The notes beneath the pieces were generated by a model, which saw only the letters and a list, made by a program, of their open reading frames with translations, did no database searches and was not told the origin of the DNA. The position numbers and the translations under genes are program-made. Source: JAIBAC01 sp046331095 (lineage in GTDB: Bacteria; Actinomycetota; Acidimicrobiia; UBA2766). Taken from it: a stretch of 64,000 nt of DNA. Each line of letters begins with the position of its first letter. Within the stretch, counting starts at the first letter, position 1. Where the stretch lies: assembly GCA_046331095.1 (NCBI GenBank), contig JAXLRM010000003.1, positions 372,001 through 436,000 on the forward strand, read 5' to 3'. Of the stretch, positions 43,601 through 51,552 are shown in pieces.

Positions 43601-45136
43601 GCTGTGGTGCAGCGGTCGCCGCTTCGTGCCGAGCACGGGCGCAGGCGTGTCGTCGCCCATCGAGAACGTCGGCTCCTTGGCGTCGGTCGCCATCGGCTTG
43701 ACGACCATCGCGAGCTCCTCGGCGGTCCAGCCGAAAGCCACACGGCGGCGCTCGAGATCATCGCGGGTGTCGTCGACGAGCTCGCCCGGACCCCACGACT
43801 GCAGCCCGTCCTCGACCCAGGCGCCGTACGGCGCCGAAGCCGCGAGCTTCGCCTTGCAGGCACCGTCGTCCGCGAACCCGCCGGCATCGGGGTCGAGACA
43901 GAGCATCTGGCCGGGCCCGAGCCGTCCCCTCTTGACCTTGCCGTGACCCGACACGTCGATCGCGCCGGCCTCGCTGCACGCCGCCACGAAGCCGTCCTCG
44001 CACACGTGGAAGCGCAGCGGCCGCAGCCCGTTGCGGTCGAGCGCCGCCGCGACCCGTCGTCCGTCGGTGACTATCACCGCCGCGGGACCGTCCCACGGTT
44101 CGGAGAGGCACGCGTGGTAGGCGTAGAAGTCGCGGACCGGCGGCGGCATGTCGAGGACTGCCTCCCACGCGTCGGGGATGACCATCGCGACCGCATGGGT
44201 GAGACCGCGACCGCCGCGCACCAGGACTTCGACGGCCGCGTCGAGGTTTCCCGAGTCACTGTCGCCGAGGTCGAGGACGGGACGGATCGCGGCCTCGTCG
44301 TCGATCGGCGCCTGCGCACCCAGGGTGACACGCTGGCGCATGCGGTTGCGGTTTCCCTCGATCGTGTTGATCTCGCCGTTGTGACACAGGAACCGGAACG
44401 GCTGCGCACGCTCCCAGCTCGGGGCGGTGTTGGTCGAGAAGCGCATGTGGAAGATCCCGAACGCGACCTCGTGGTCGGGCGCCGCGAGGTCGGGGTAGAA
44501 CGCGGCGAGGTCGTCGCCGGGCACGAGCGCCTTGTAGGTCACGGTCCGCGTCGAGCACGACGCGACGTAGAGAGGCACACCCCCTGCGGCGGCGGCCTTC
44601 TCGGCACGGCGGCGTGCGAGGTAGCTGCGCCCCTCGGCCTCGGGATCGTCGGCGCCGGGCGCCGAGAAGATCATCTGGGTGATCGCCGGCATGATCGCCA
44701 GGGCGTGTGCCCCGAGTCGGTCGAGGTCGACGGGGACATCGCGCCAGCCGTGGACGTCGAGGCCCGACTCGGTGGCGGCAGCCTCGACGTGGGCGCGCGC
44801 GGCGGCCGCGGCGTCCGCGTCCCGGTCGAGGAAGCACATCGCGGTGCCCAGCGCGGCCTCGTCCGGTCGCGGGACTGCCACCCGCGCCTGCGCTGCGACG
44901 CGGCTCAGGAAGGCCCGGTCGAGGGGCAGCAGGACGCCGGCGCCGTCGCTGCTGCGGGAGTCGGCTGCCAGGGCGCCACGATGCTTGACGCCGGCGAGGC
45001 CGCCGAGAACTGCATCCAGGAGCGCACGGCTCGACCGCCCGGACGAGTCGGCGACGAAGCCGATGCCGCACGCGTCGCGTTCGACGGGGTCGTGTATCGA
45101 GGCGGCCATCCCGGCGCGGTTGCGGCGGTCTCCCAC
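40610..45136 (-). CDS. gltB: Glutamate synthase large subunit
   Basis: Converts glutamine and 2-oxoglutarate to two glutamates. 1508 residues: a short propeptide, then Cys23 (DACGIGFVAD), the N-terminal nucleophile of the glutaminase domain (about 23-430). A central domain, the FMN/3Fe-4S synthase domain (about 800-1200, cluster cysteines in CIMVRACHRDTC, and SGEGGE) and the C-terminal beta-helix follow. GTG 45136 is preceded by AGGAGA at a proper distance, better than the downstream ATG 45109. No small-subunit gene (gltD) is adjacent. Confidence 0.95.
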   Translation of the reverse strand: MGDRRNRAGMAASIHDPVERDACGIGFVADSSGRSSRALLDAVLGGLAGVKHRGALAADSRSSDGAGVLLPLDRAFLSRVAAQARVAVPRPDEAALGTAMCFLDRDADAAAAARAHVEAAATESGLDVHGWRDVPVDLDRLGAHALAIMPAITQMIFSAPGADDPEAEGRSYLARRRAEKAAAAGGVPLYVASCSTRTVTYKALVPGDDLAAFYPDLAAPDHEVAFGIFHMRFSTNTAPSWERAQPFRFLCHNGEINTIEGNRNRMRQRVTLGAQAPIDDEAAIRPVLDLGDSDSGNLDAAVEVLVRGGRGLTHAVAMVIPDAWEAVLDMPPPVRDFYAYHACLSEPWDGPAAVIVTDGRRVAAALDRNGLRPLRFHVCEDGFVAACSEAGAIDVSGHGKVKRGRLGPGQMLCLDPDAGGFADDGACKAKLAASAPYGAWVEDGLQSWGPGELVDDTRDDLERRRVAFGWTAEELAMVVKPMATDAKEPTFSMGDDTPAPVLGTKRRPLHHSFKQRFAQVTNPPIDHLRERLVMSLRTLVGPRAALLSETAEAAHLLEFRSFLVRPSVLERLTSDQAPLQAAVLDATFESADGQRALQDACTRLARDAEAAVGAGARVLVVRDTEISAGRAPVPVLLAAGAVHHGLFRARLRSRAAIVVDSDEVRDTHHCATLLGYGADLVCPRLLLETVAAFADDDQLGSENTSAVAQEKVQAALEDGVLKIMSKMGISCLESYRGSQLFEAIGLDAGVVEACFAGTASSLGGLTWGQLGAEVLERHDEAWGTESPRVTGPGIFRHRKGGEYHANNPEVIEALHLALGLDTDRTAKRGGAGGGPRAVPADTAELYGVFARLVDDRPPTEPHDLLEIAVVDEPIPVAEVEPAEAILRRFVTGAMSHGAISREAHADLAAGMNMVGGKSNSGEGGEARSRFETRGHDRDENCRIKQVASGRFGVTPEYCAHADELQIKMAQGSKPGEGGQIPGHKVTEEIAELRKTQPGVTLISPPPHHDIYSIEDLAQLVFDLKQVNAAADVSVKLVAIKGVGTIAAGVAKALAESVYISGCTGGTGASPLSSIKHAGMPWSLGLAETHQALVANDLRGRIRIGVDGGFKTGRDVIVAALLGADEYGFGTAALLAQGCIMVRACHRDTCPTGIATQRPHLRAKYQGSPESVATYMRHVAQEVRGYLAALGFRTMDEAIGRVDRLFQRVTGDDRLDSLDLSPLLATPVDGIRHYGGGVPEQRVRSSLGDRVVIDAFRALWDGDDLELHYPIGNEDRTVGAALGGSVALEFGAARPPGYVTVHFDGTAGQSFGAFLTEGIDFRLTGEANDYVCKAMGGGRVVIKAPPDDAGDPVLAGNTILYGATGGELFLAGRAGERFAVRNSGAVAVVEGVGQHACEYMTGGTVVVLGGVGFNMCAGMTGGEVFVHDASGGLTAKVNTALVRIARPDGGDLERCRVLVERHEWLTGSPRARILLEDWAEASQRFWRVAPVGVVQRFEATHAEPVGTGN

Positions 45137-45224
45137 GAGCTTCTCCTGCGACGTGCCACGCGGCCGCGGCGACGCGAATCGTAGCTGCGGTCCGCGAGCG
45201 ACCGTTGCCGCTTCCCGTGCCGGC

Positions 45225-45443
45225 TCAGCGCTCGAGGATGTGGGTGCGCACCATGCCGACCAGCACGAGCACACCGAGGATGACGAGCAGGACGATCGAG
45301 ATCCGCAAAGCGACCCAGATGGTGCCGAGCAGGAACGTGAACAGGCTCCAGCCGAGGGCGAGCACCAGAGCGAGGACGAAGACACCCACCAGGATGCCGC
45401 CGATCCCGGCGCCGCGTCCGGCAGCCTTCGTATCAGTGGTCAC
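45225..45443 (-). CDS. Small two-segment membrane protein
   Basis: 72 residues: a short Gly-rich cytoplasmic start, and then two hydrophobic segments (about 14-40 and 43-65, GGILVGVFVLALVLALGW and ISIVLLVILGVLVLVGMV) ending in RTHILER. GGGAGGAC lies 4 bases before GTG 45443. Unknown family. It is divergent from mshC and 88 bases upstream of gltB in the same direction. Confidence 0.6.
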   Translation of the reverse strand: MTTDTKAAGRGAGIGGILVGVFVLALVLALGWSLFTFLLGTIWVALRISIVLLVILGVLVLVGMVRTHILER

Positions 45444-45536
45444 TCGTCCTCCCCGACTGCTGTCTGGCGGGCACAACACTATGCCGGACCGGCCGCGGGG
45501 AGAGGGGGAATGTGGGTGAGATGTAGGGTCTTGGCC

Positions 45537-46661
45537 ATGACGCTTCAGCTCGCCGGAACCTCCCTGCCCGTCATCGGACGCGCTCGCATGTACGTGTGCG
45601 GCATCACGCCCTACGACACCACCCACCTCGGCCATGCCGCCACGTTCGTGTGGACGGACCTGTGCGCCAGGGTGCTCGAGGCGTCCGGGGTGCGCGTCGA
45701 GGTGTGCCGCAACGTGACCGACGTCGACGACGACATCCTGCGCCAGGCCGCCAAGCTCGGCGTCGACTACCGGGTGCTCGGAACCGAGCAGATCTACCGC
45801 TTCGAGGAGGACATGCGTGCCCTGCGGGTGCGCACGCCCACGTACGAGCCGCGCAGCCGCGACTACATAGAGGAGGTCGTCGCACTCGCCCGGGGGTTGC
45901 TCGAGCGCGGCGCTGCGTACGAGCGTGACGGCAACGTGTTCTTCAAGGCCGCCCGCATCGACCCGTTCCTCGCCGACCTGGGCATGACACGCGAGGACGC
46001 GATCTCGCTCGCGGCCCAGCGTGGAGGCAGGCCCGAGGACGAGACCAAGGAGGACCCCCTCGACGTGCCCTTGTGGCAGGCGAGCCCGCCCCAGGACCCG
46101 ATGGAGGCGCCCGAACCGTCGTGGCCGTCCCCGTGGGGGCCGGGGCGCCCCGGCTGGCACGCCGAGTGCTCCGCGATGGCGATGAGCCTCCTGGGCACAT
46201 CCCTCGACGTCCACGGCGGCGGCGAGGACCTCGCGTTCCCCCACCACGTCTACGAGGCGGCCCAGGCGGAGGCGCTCAGCGGCGTGCAGCCGTTCGCGAG
46301 AGCCTGGATGCACATCGGGATGGTCCGCTACGAGGGCGAGAAGATGGCCAAGTCGGTGGGAAACCTCGTCTACGTGCAGGATCTGATCGAGCGCTGGGAG
46401 CCCGAGGCGGTACGCCTGCACCTCGTCACCCGCAACTGGGCCGACGCGTGGGACTTCGTCGAGGACGACCTCCACACCGCCTCGGCCAGGCTCGAACGGA
46501 TCTGGGCGGCGGCATCGAAGCCCGGCAACGACGAGGTCGCCCTGACGGCGGCGCTCGCGGCGCTCGAGAACGACCTCGACGTCCCCGTCGCGCTCGACAT
46601 CGCCGAGGCTGCCGGTGGTCAGACCATGCGTCGCATCGGGTCCCTCGTCGGCATCCTCTGA
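45537..46661 (+). CDS. mshC: Cysteine:GlcN-Ins ligase of mycothiol synthesis (MshC)
   Basis: Ligates cysteine to glucosaminyl-inositol, using ATP, on a cysteinyl-tRNA-synthetase scaffold. 374 residues. MYVCGITPYDTTHLGHA is the MshC-type version of the nucleotide motif, where CysS has CGPTVYD. PSWPSPWGPGRPGWHAECSA and HGGGEDLAFPHH match MshC strongly, and KMAKSVGNLV stands in for KMSKS. The protein is somewhat shorter than the roughly 410-residue mycobacterial enzyme, mainly at the N-terminus. Its presence implies mycothiol as the thiol buffer; other msh genes are not in the window. Confidence 0.88.
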   Translation: MTLQLAGTSLPVIGRARMYVCGITPYDTTHLGHAATFVWTDLCARVLEASGVRVEVCRNVTDVDDDILRQAAKLGVDYRVLGTEQIYRFEEDMRALRVRTPTYEPRSRDYIEEVVALARGLLERGAAYERDGNVFFKAARIDPFLADLGMTREDAISLAAQRGGRPEDETKEDPLDVPLWQASPPQDPMEAPEPSWPSPWGPGRPGWHAECSAMAMSLLGTSLDVHGGGEDLAFPHHVYEAAQAEALSGVQPFARAWMHIGMVRYEGEKMAKSVGNLVYVQDLIERWEPEAVRLHLVTRNWADAWDFVEDDLHTASARLERIWAAASKPGNDEVALTAALAALENDLDVPVALDIAEAAGGQTMRRIGSLVGIL

Positions 46662-46702
46662 GATCTCACGCGCGCGCGGCCTCGGTCGCCAGCTCCCGTT
46701 CT

Positions 46703-46740
46703 GGGCGCGCCTGCCCCATCCGGGTGGGGCGAGCGCGCCC
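46703..46740. terminator. Strong hairpin between convergent mshC and ogt
   Basis: Outer arms GGGCGCGC and GCGCGCCC and inner arms GCCCCA and TGGGGC give about 14 paired bases with small internal loops and a short apical loop. It is symmetric and lies between two converging genes. No U-tract is visible, as in many actinobacterial terminators. A 7-base GGCCGGC repeat three copies long follows at about 46774-46794. Confidence 0.6.
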
Positions 46741-46794
46741 AAGTCGGGATCTCGCCGGGTGAGCGAGGACCGCGGCCGGCGGCCGGCGGCCGGC

Positions 46795-47304
46795 TCAGAT
46801 ACCCCAGTCGGGGCGGGTGTGGCCTTCGAGGCGGAGCAGGGCCCGCTTGCGGTCGAGGCACCCGTACCCCCTGCCGAACCCGCCGAGGCCGCCCGCCGCC
46901 ACGACCCTGTGGCACGGTACGACGACGGGGACGGGGTTGGCGCGGCAGGCGCTCCCGACCGCCCGCGCCGCCAGCGGGCTGCCCACCTCGGCGGCGACCT
47001 CGCCGTAGGTCCACGTCTCGCCCCAGGGGATCTCCGCCACGGCCGCGAGCACGTCGCGGCGGAACCCGCTCACGCCTTCGAGGGAGTACGCGACGCCGAC
47101 GGTGCGCGACTCGCCGTGCAGGAACGACCCCAGGGCCGCGGCCGCAGGGCCGGCGACGTCGGGGTCCCAGCGTGCTCCCGGTGGGCACACGAAGTCCTCG
47201 GCCCACGCGACGAGGCGCACGACGCCGTCGTCGTCCGTGCCGACGACGTAGCCGCCCGAGGGGGATCGGACCTCCGCGAGCGCGACGTCGGGTGCCGCGC
47301 TCAC
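46795..47304 (-). CDS. ogt: Methylated-DNA--protein-cysteine methyltransferase
   Basis: Suicide repair of O6-alkylguanine. 169 residues: a poorly conserved N-domain (1-75), then the active domain with IPWGETWTYGEVA, RAVGSACRANPVPVVVPCHR (acceptor Cys in PCHRV) and GGLGGFGRG. The GTG at 47304 overlaps the leuD stop as GTGA, an odd partner for leucine genes but clearly in their operon. The symbol is by family; ada-type fusion is absent. Confidence 0.93.
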   Translation of the reverse strand: MSAAPDVALAEVRSPSGGYVVGTDDDGVVRLVAWAEDFVCPPGARWDPDVAGPAAAALGSFLHGESRTVGVAYSLEGVSGFRRDVLAAVAEIPWGETWTYGEVAAEVGSPLAARAVGSACRANPVPVVVPCHRVVAAGGLGGFGRGYGCLDRKRALLRLEGHTRPDWGI

Positions 47305-47867
47305 CGGTGGGCGGACTCGTACGCGGCGATCCGGTCCTCGTGCACGAGGGTGAGCCCGATGTGGTCCAGACCCCTGAGGAGGCGCTCGCGGGTGGAGGGG
47401 TCGAACTCGAAGGGGTAGCGGTCGTCGCCGCAGCGGACCTCGCACGCCTCGAGGTCGACGGTGATCTCGGTCTCGGGCGACTCCTGCGCGACCGTCATCA
47501 GGCGGCGGACGTCGGCCTCGTCGAGGGCGACGCAGCACACGCCCACGTTGCCGCAGTTGTTGCGGAAGATGTCGGCGAAGCTCGGCGCGATCACCGCACG
47601 GATCCCGTAGTCCTCGATCGCCCACACGGCGTGCTCGCGCGACGAGCCGCAACCGAAGTTCGGCCCGGCGATCAGGATCTTGGCGCCGTCGTGGCGGGCG
47701 TCGTTGAGCACGAAGCCGGGGTCCGCGCGCAGGCTCTCGAAGAGGAACCTGCCGAAACCCGAACGCTCGACGCGCTTGAGGTGCTCGGCGGGGATGATCT
47801 GGTCGGTGTCGACGTCGGCGCGGTCGAGCGGGATCGCCTTGGCCGTGACGCTCTTGAACGCCTCCAT
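47301..47867 (-). CDS. leuD: 3-isopropylmalate dehydratase small subunit
   Basis: 188 residues of the swivelling aconitase domain of isopropylmalate isomerase. Visible are DVDTDQIIPAEHLKRV near the N-terminus and GPNFGCGSSREHAVWAI, the substrate-binding loop. ATG 47867 shares one base with the leuC stop (TGATG), so it is translated with its partner. Confidence 0.96.
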   Translation of the reverse strand: MEAFKSVTAKAIPLDRADVDTDQIIPAEHLKRVERSGFGRFLFESLRADPGFVLNDARHDGAKILIAGPNFGCGSSREHAVWAIEDYGIRAVIAPSFADIFRNNCGNVGVCCVALDEADVRRLMTVAQESPETEITVDLEACEVRCGDDRYPFEFDPSTRERLLRGLDHIGLTLVHEDRIAAYESAHR

Positions 47868-49273
47868 CAGTCGAGCTCCCTCACGTCGACGAAGTGGCCT
47901 GCGACCGCGGCCGCCGCCGCCATCGGCGGGCTCACGAGATGGGTGCGCCCGCCCGGGCCCTGGCGGCCGCGGAAGTTGCGGTTCGACGTCGACGCCGACC
48001 GCTGGCCCGGCTCGAGCTGGTCGCCGTTCATGGCCAGGCACATCGAGCAGCCGGGCTCGCGCCACTCGAAGCCCGCTTCCGTGAAGATCCGGTCGAGGCC
48101 CTCGGCCTCGGCCTGGGCCTTGACGAGGCCCGAGCCCGGCACGACGAGCGCCTGCACACCGGCCGCGACCTTGCGGCCCGCGGCCACCTCGGCGGCGGCG
48201 CGCAGGTCCTCGATGCGGGCGTTCGTGCACGAGCCGACGAACACGACGTCGACGCCGATGTCGGCGATCGGTGTTCCCGCTTCGAGGCCCATGTACTCGA
48301 GGGACTCGCGGCAGGTCTGGGCCTCGGTGGGGTCGGCGTAGTCCTCCGGCGACGGGACCGCGCCGCCCACGGGGACGGACTGCGCCGGCGTCGTGCCCCA
48401 GGTGACGTAGGGGACGATCGTGGCGGCGTCGATGCCGACCTCGGTGTCGAAGGACGCGTCCGGGTCGCCGGGCAGATCGCGCCAGCGTTCCACGGCTGCG
48501 TCCCACGCCGGCCCCGCGGGAGCCGACGGGCGCCCCTCGAGGTAGGCAAAGGTCGTGTCGTCGGGGGCCACCATGCCTGCACGCGCACCTGCCTCGATCG
48601 ACATGTTGCACACGGTCATGCGGCCCTCCATCGAGAGGGAACGGATCGTCGATCCGCGGTACTCGATCACGTGGCCGGTCCCGCCCGAGGTCCCGATCGT
48701 GGCGATGATCGCGAGCACGACGTCCTTGGCGGTCACGCCCGGGCCGAGGTCGCCGTCGACGCTGACCGCCATCGTCTTGGGCCGCTTCTGCCACAACGAC
48801 TGGGTGGCGAGCACGTGCTCGACCTCGGACGTGCCGATCCCGAACGCGAGCGCACCGAACGCCCCGTGCGTGGCGGTGTGGCTGTCACCGCACACGATGA
48901 CCATGCCCGGCTGGGTCATGCCTTGTTCGGGGCCGACGATGTGGACGATGCCCTGGCGCACGTCGTCGATGTCGAACAGCGTGATCTCGGACGCGGTGGC
49001 GTTGGCGCGCAGGGTGTCGATCTGGGTCTGGCTGAGCGGGTCGACCGCGGGCTTGTCACGCCCCACCGTGGGCACGTTGTGGTCGGGCACCGCGAGCGTG
49101 AGGTCGGGGCGGCGCACGTCACGGTGGGCGAGGCGCAGGCTCTCGAACGCCTGCGGGGACGTGACCTCGTGGACGAGATGGAGGTCGACGTAGAGGAGGT
49201 CGGGCTCGCCCGGGGACGTGCGGACGACGTGTGCATCCCAGATCTTGTCGAGCATCGTCTGCGGCACGGCCAT
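47867..49273 (-). CDS. leuC: 3-isopropylmalate dehydratase large subunit
   Basis: 468 residues, the [4Fe-4S] subunit of isopropylmalate isomerase in leucine synthesis. Cluster cysteines lie in VFVGSCTNARIEDL and EPGCSMCLAMN; VCGDSHTATHGAFGALAFGIG and the C-terminal RNFRGRQGPGGRTHL are also typical. First gene of leuC-leuD-ogt; ATG 49273 closes a leader with a GTCCGG repeat. Aconitase and homoaconitase are excluded by the separate small subunit and length. Confidence 0.96.
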   Translation of the reverse strand: MAVPQTMLDKIWDAHVVRTSPGEPDLLYVDLHLVHEVTSPQAFESLRLAHRDVRRPDLTLAVPDHNVPTVGRDKPAVDPLSQTQIDTLRANATASEITLFDIDDVRQGIVHIVGPEQGMTQPGMVIVCGDSHTATHGAFGALAFGIGTSEVEHVLATQSLWQKRPKTMAVSVDGDLGPGVTAKDVVLAIIATIGTSGGTGHVIEYRGSTIRSLSMEGRMTVCNMSIEAGARAGMVAPDDTTFAYLEGRPSAPAGPAWDAAVERWRDLPGDPDASFDTEVGIDAATIVPYVTWGTTPAQSVPVGGAVPSPEDYADPTEAQTCRESLEYMGLEAGTPIADIGVDVVFVGSCTNARIEDLRAAAEVAAGRKVAAGVQALVVPGSGLVKAQAEAEGLDRIFTEAGFEWREPGCSMCLAMNGDQLEPGQRSASTSNRNFRGRQGPGGRTHLVSPPMAAAAAVAGHFVDVRELD

Positions 49274-49289
49274 CTAGGCGGTTCCCTTC

Positions 49290-49357
49290 GGTGGTCCGGC
49301 GGTTCGGTGGTCCGGTTGTCCGGCTGTCCGCGCTGTCCGGCTGTCCGCGGCGCGAAC
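49290..49357. repeat. Short imperfect GTCCGG / CTGTCCG tandem array
   Basis: About ten GTCCGG- or GTCCGC-like hexamers and heptamers, including two copies of GTCCGGCTGTCCGCG, in the 170-bp divergent space between leuC and the acyl-CoA synthetase. Slippage-type repeat; no regulator can be named. Confidence 0.6.
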
Positions 49358-49443
49358 TCCGGAGGTATCTTCGCACGCACTCCGCGAGGCGCACCAAAGA
49401 TCCGGCAGCGACGATCCGCGTCGCCGATGCACAGGGGGACGAC

Positions 49444-51078
49444 GTGGGTGGGACACTGAACCTGGCCGACGCCTTCGAGGCGATCGCAGCGGTGCGCGGC
49501 GACGCCGTCGACGCGGTCGTCCAGCGCGACAGGCGCATCAACTGGGCCGACTTCGACCGACGGGCCACGAACCTGGCGGCATGGATGCTCGAGCGTGGGG
49601 CGACGCTGCAGGGCAAGGTCGCCGCGTACACCTACAACCACCCCGCCTACAACGAGACGTGCTTCGCGGCGTGGAAGGCCCGCCTGATCCCGTTCAACGT
49701 CAACTACCGCTACCTCGAGACCGAGCTGCACTACCTGCTCGACAACGCCGACACCGAGATCGTCGTGGTCCACGCCGAGTTCGTGCCGCTGCTGGCCAAG
49801 GTGCTCGGCGACCTGCCACTCGTGAGGGGCGTGCTCGTCGTCGACGACGGCGACGGCCAGGCCGCCGCAGTCGCCGGTGACATCGATGGCGCACTCGTCT
49901 TCGAGGACGTCGCCGAGGCCGACCGCGAGCTGGCACGCCAGGAGCGGGACTGGCACGACCAGATGTTCCTGTACACGGGCGGCACGACGGGCATGCCCAA
50001 GGGCGTCATGTGGCAACAGGGCGACCTCTACGAGAAGCTCGGCAGCGGCGGGATCGGCCCGTCACCCGAGACGCTCGAAGCCCTCGGGGACTCGATCCGG
50101 GCCCAGCCGAGCGGAGTGCGCGGCTTCATCGGCTGCCCACTCATGCACGGCACCGGGTGGTTCACGTCGATCATCGCCCTGCTGACCGGCGGGACCGTCG
50201 TCCTGATGGACAACCCGCGCCACTTCGACGCGGCGGAGTTCTGGTCGATCGTCGAGCGCGAGAAGCCGCAGTCGGCGACGATCGTGGGCGACAGCTTCGC
50301 CCGCCCGCTCGTGCGCGAGCTCGAACGCGACGGCGCCCCGGCCTACGACCTGTCGTCGCTGCTGATGATGGTGAGCTCGGGCGTGATGTGGTCCCAGGAG
50401 ACCAAGCAGGCGCTGTTGGACCACAACCCGTCGATGATGCTCGTCGACGCGTTCAGCTCGTCGGAGGCGGTCGGGATGGGCCAGTCGATCACGACCGCCG
50501 CGGGGGCTGTCGCGACCGCGAAGTTCCAGCTCACCCCGACGACCCGCCTCTTCGACGAGGCGCTGGCACCCCTCGAGACCGCCCCCGGTGTGCGCGGGCT
50601 CGTGGGCGTCGGCGGCCACCAGCCCCTCGGCTACTACAAGGACCCCGACAAGACCGCCAGGACCTTCACCGAGATCGACGGGATGCGGTACTCGGTGCCC
50701 GGCGACTGGGCCGAGGTCGCCGCGGACGGGGTGACGCTGAACCTGCTCGGGCGGGGGTCGGTGTGCATCAACACCGGCGGCGAGAAGGTCTACCCCGAGG
50801 AGGTCGAGGAGGTCGTCAAGGCGCACCCGTCGGTGAACGACTGCGTGGTGGTCGGGGTGCCCGACGACAAGTTCGGCCAGGCGATCACCGCCGTCGTGTC
50901 GGGCCTCCCCGGCGAGAGCGTCGACGCGGCGGAGCTGAAGGACTTCGTCAAGGACCGCCTCTCGCACTACAAGGCGCCCCGCCACGTGGTCGTCGTCGAC
51001 GCGGTGTACCGCTCCCCCTCGGGCAAGGCCGACTACAAGCAGACTCTCGAAACGGCCCTCGAGCGCCTCGCCCCCTGA
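49444..51078 (+). CDS. Acyl-CoA synthetase, AMP-binding (FadD family)
   Basis: Activates a carboxylic acid, probably fatty or aromatic, to its CoA thioester through an acyl-adenylate. 544 residues. FLYTGGTTGMPKGVMW is the P-loop (A3), DAFSSSEAVGMGQ the A5 region, VPGDWAEV the A7 Asp, and SGKADYK contains the C-terminal catalytic Lys. GTG 49444 follows GGGGGACGAC. The substrate is not readable. Twin 49-bp palindromes come directly after the stop. Confidence 0.88.
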   Translation: MGGTLNLADAFEAIAAVRGDAVDAVVQRDRRINWADFDRRATNLAAWMLERGATLQGKVAAYTYNHPAYNETCFAAWKARLIPFNVNYRYLETELHYLLDNADTEIVVVHAEFVPLLAKVLGDLPLVRGVLVVDDGDGQAAAVAGDIDGALVFEDVAEADRELARQERDWHDQMFLYTGGTTGMPKGVMWQQGDLYEKLGSGGIGPSPETLEALGDSIRAQPSGVRGFIGCPLMHGTGWFTSIIALLTGGTVVLMDNPRHFDAAEFWSIVEREKPQSATIVGDSFARPLVRELERDGAPAYDLSSLLMMVSSGVMWSQETKQALLDHNPSMMLVDAFSSSEAVGMGQSITTAAGAVATAKFQLTPTTRLFDEALAPLETAPGVRGLVGVGGHQPLGYYKDPDKTARTFTEIDGMRYSVPGDWAEVAADGVTLNLLGRGSVCINTGGEKVYPEEVEEVVKAHPSVNDCVVVGVPDDKFGQAITAVVSGLPGESVDAAELKDFVKDRLSHYKAPRHVVVVDAVYRSPSGKADYKQTLETALERLAP

Positions 51079-51100
51079 CCTCCCGAGAACCGACCCACCC

Positions 51101-51221
51101 GACGTGGGGACGCAAAACGGGTCCACAACCCACCTCACGTCCCCACGTCCACCCGAACCCCCGACCCCACCCGACGTGGGGACGCAAAACGGGTCCACAA
51201 CCCACCTCACGTCCCCACGTC
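51101..51221. repeat. Family A palindromic repeat, two identical 49-bp copies
   Basis: Units at 51101-51149 and 51173-51221 are identical to each other. They share the 12-base termini of the other loci, with interior CAAAACGGGTCCACAACCCA. Here they lie between two codirectional genes rather than divergent ones. Confidence 0.9.
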
Positions 51222-51316
51222 GATCCGAGGTCTTGTTCAGGTGCGGGCGCCGGGGTGCCGATCCCTGTCGGTGAGCCGACAAGGAGAGCGTCACGGAACG
51301 GGTCACCTATCTCGTC

Positions 51317-51493
51317 GTGTCCAGCGAGGACCACGGGGACTGTGTCGTCGGGTCCTTCAAGAACCTCGAGGACGCCCAGGGCGCACTCGTGGCCTACCGG
51401 GAGAGCTACCGGGGTGATCACGGCGAGCCACCACCGCTGACGTGGATCGAGCAGAGCGTCCGCACCCTCACCCTCGTGCACACGGCGTCCTGA
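51317..51493 (+). CDS. Small protein of 58 to 66 residues, start uncertain
   Basis: The frame reads VSSEDHGDCVVGSFKNLEDAQGALVAYRES...LTWIEQSVRTLTLVHTAS, with G/C third positions and strand-helix-strand periodicity, so it looks real. The first normal start is GTG at 51317, without a ribosome-binding site. A clear AAGGAG at 51281 instead lies 6 bases before an in-frame ACG at 51293, giving TERVTYLVVSSED; a stop codon sits just upstream of that. Either the ACG is used, or an ATG was lost. Unrecognised family. Confidence 0.5.
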   Translation: MSSEDHGDCVVGSFKNLEDAQGALVAYRESYRGDHGEPPPLTWIEQSVRTLTLVHTAS

Positions 51494-51552
51494 GCCCCGA
51501 GAGCCCCGAGAGCCCCCGAGAGGCGCCGACCCGGGAGATCTAGGCTCTTGGG

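Noticed and set aside
45137..45385. N-terminal extension of gltB upstream of 45136
   Set aside because: It overlaps a small membrane-protein gene in another frame, and gltB needs only a short propeptide before its catalytic cysteine; AGGAGA supports GTG 45136.
45537..46661. Cysteinyl-tRNA synthetase
   Set aside because: The motif CGITPYDTTHLGHA and the GPGRPGWHAECSA region are of MshC type, and the anticodon-binding C-terminus of CysS is absent.
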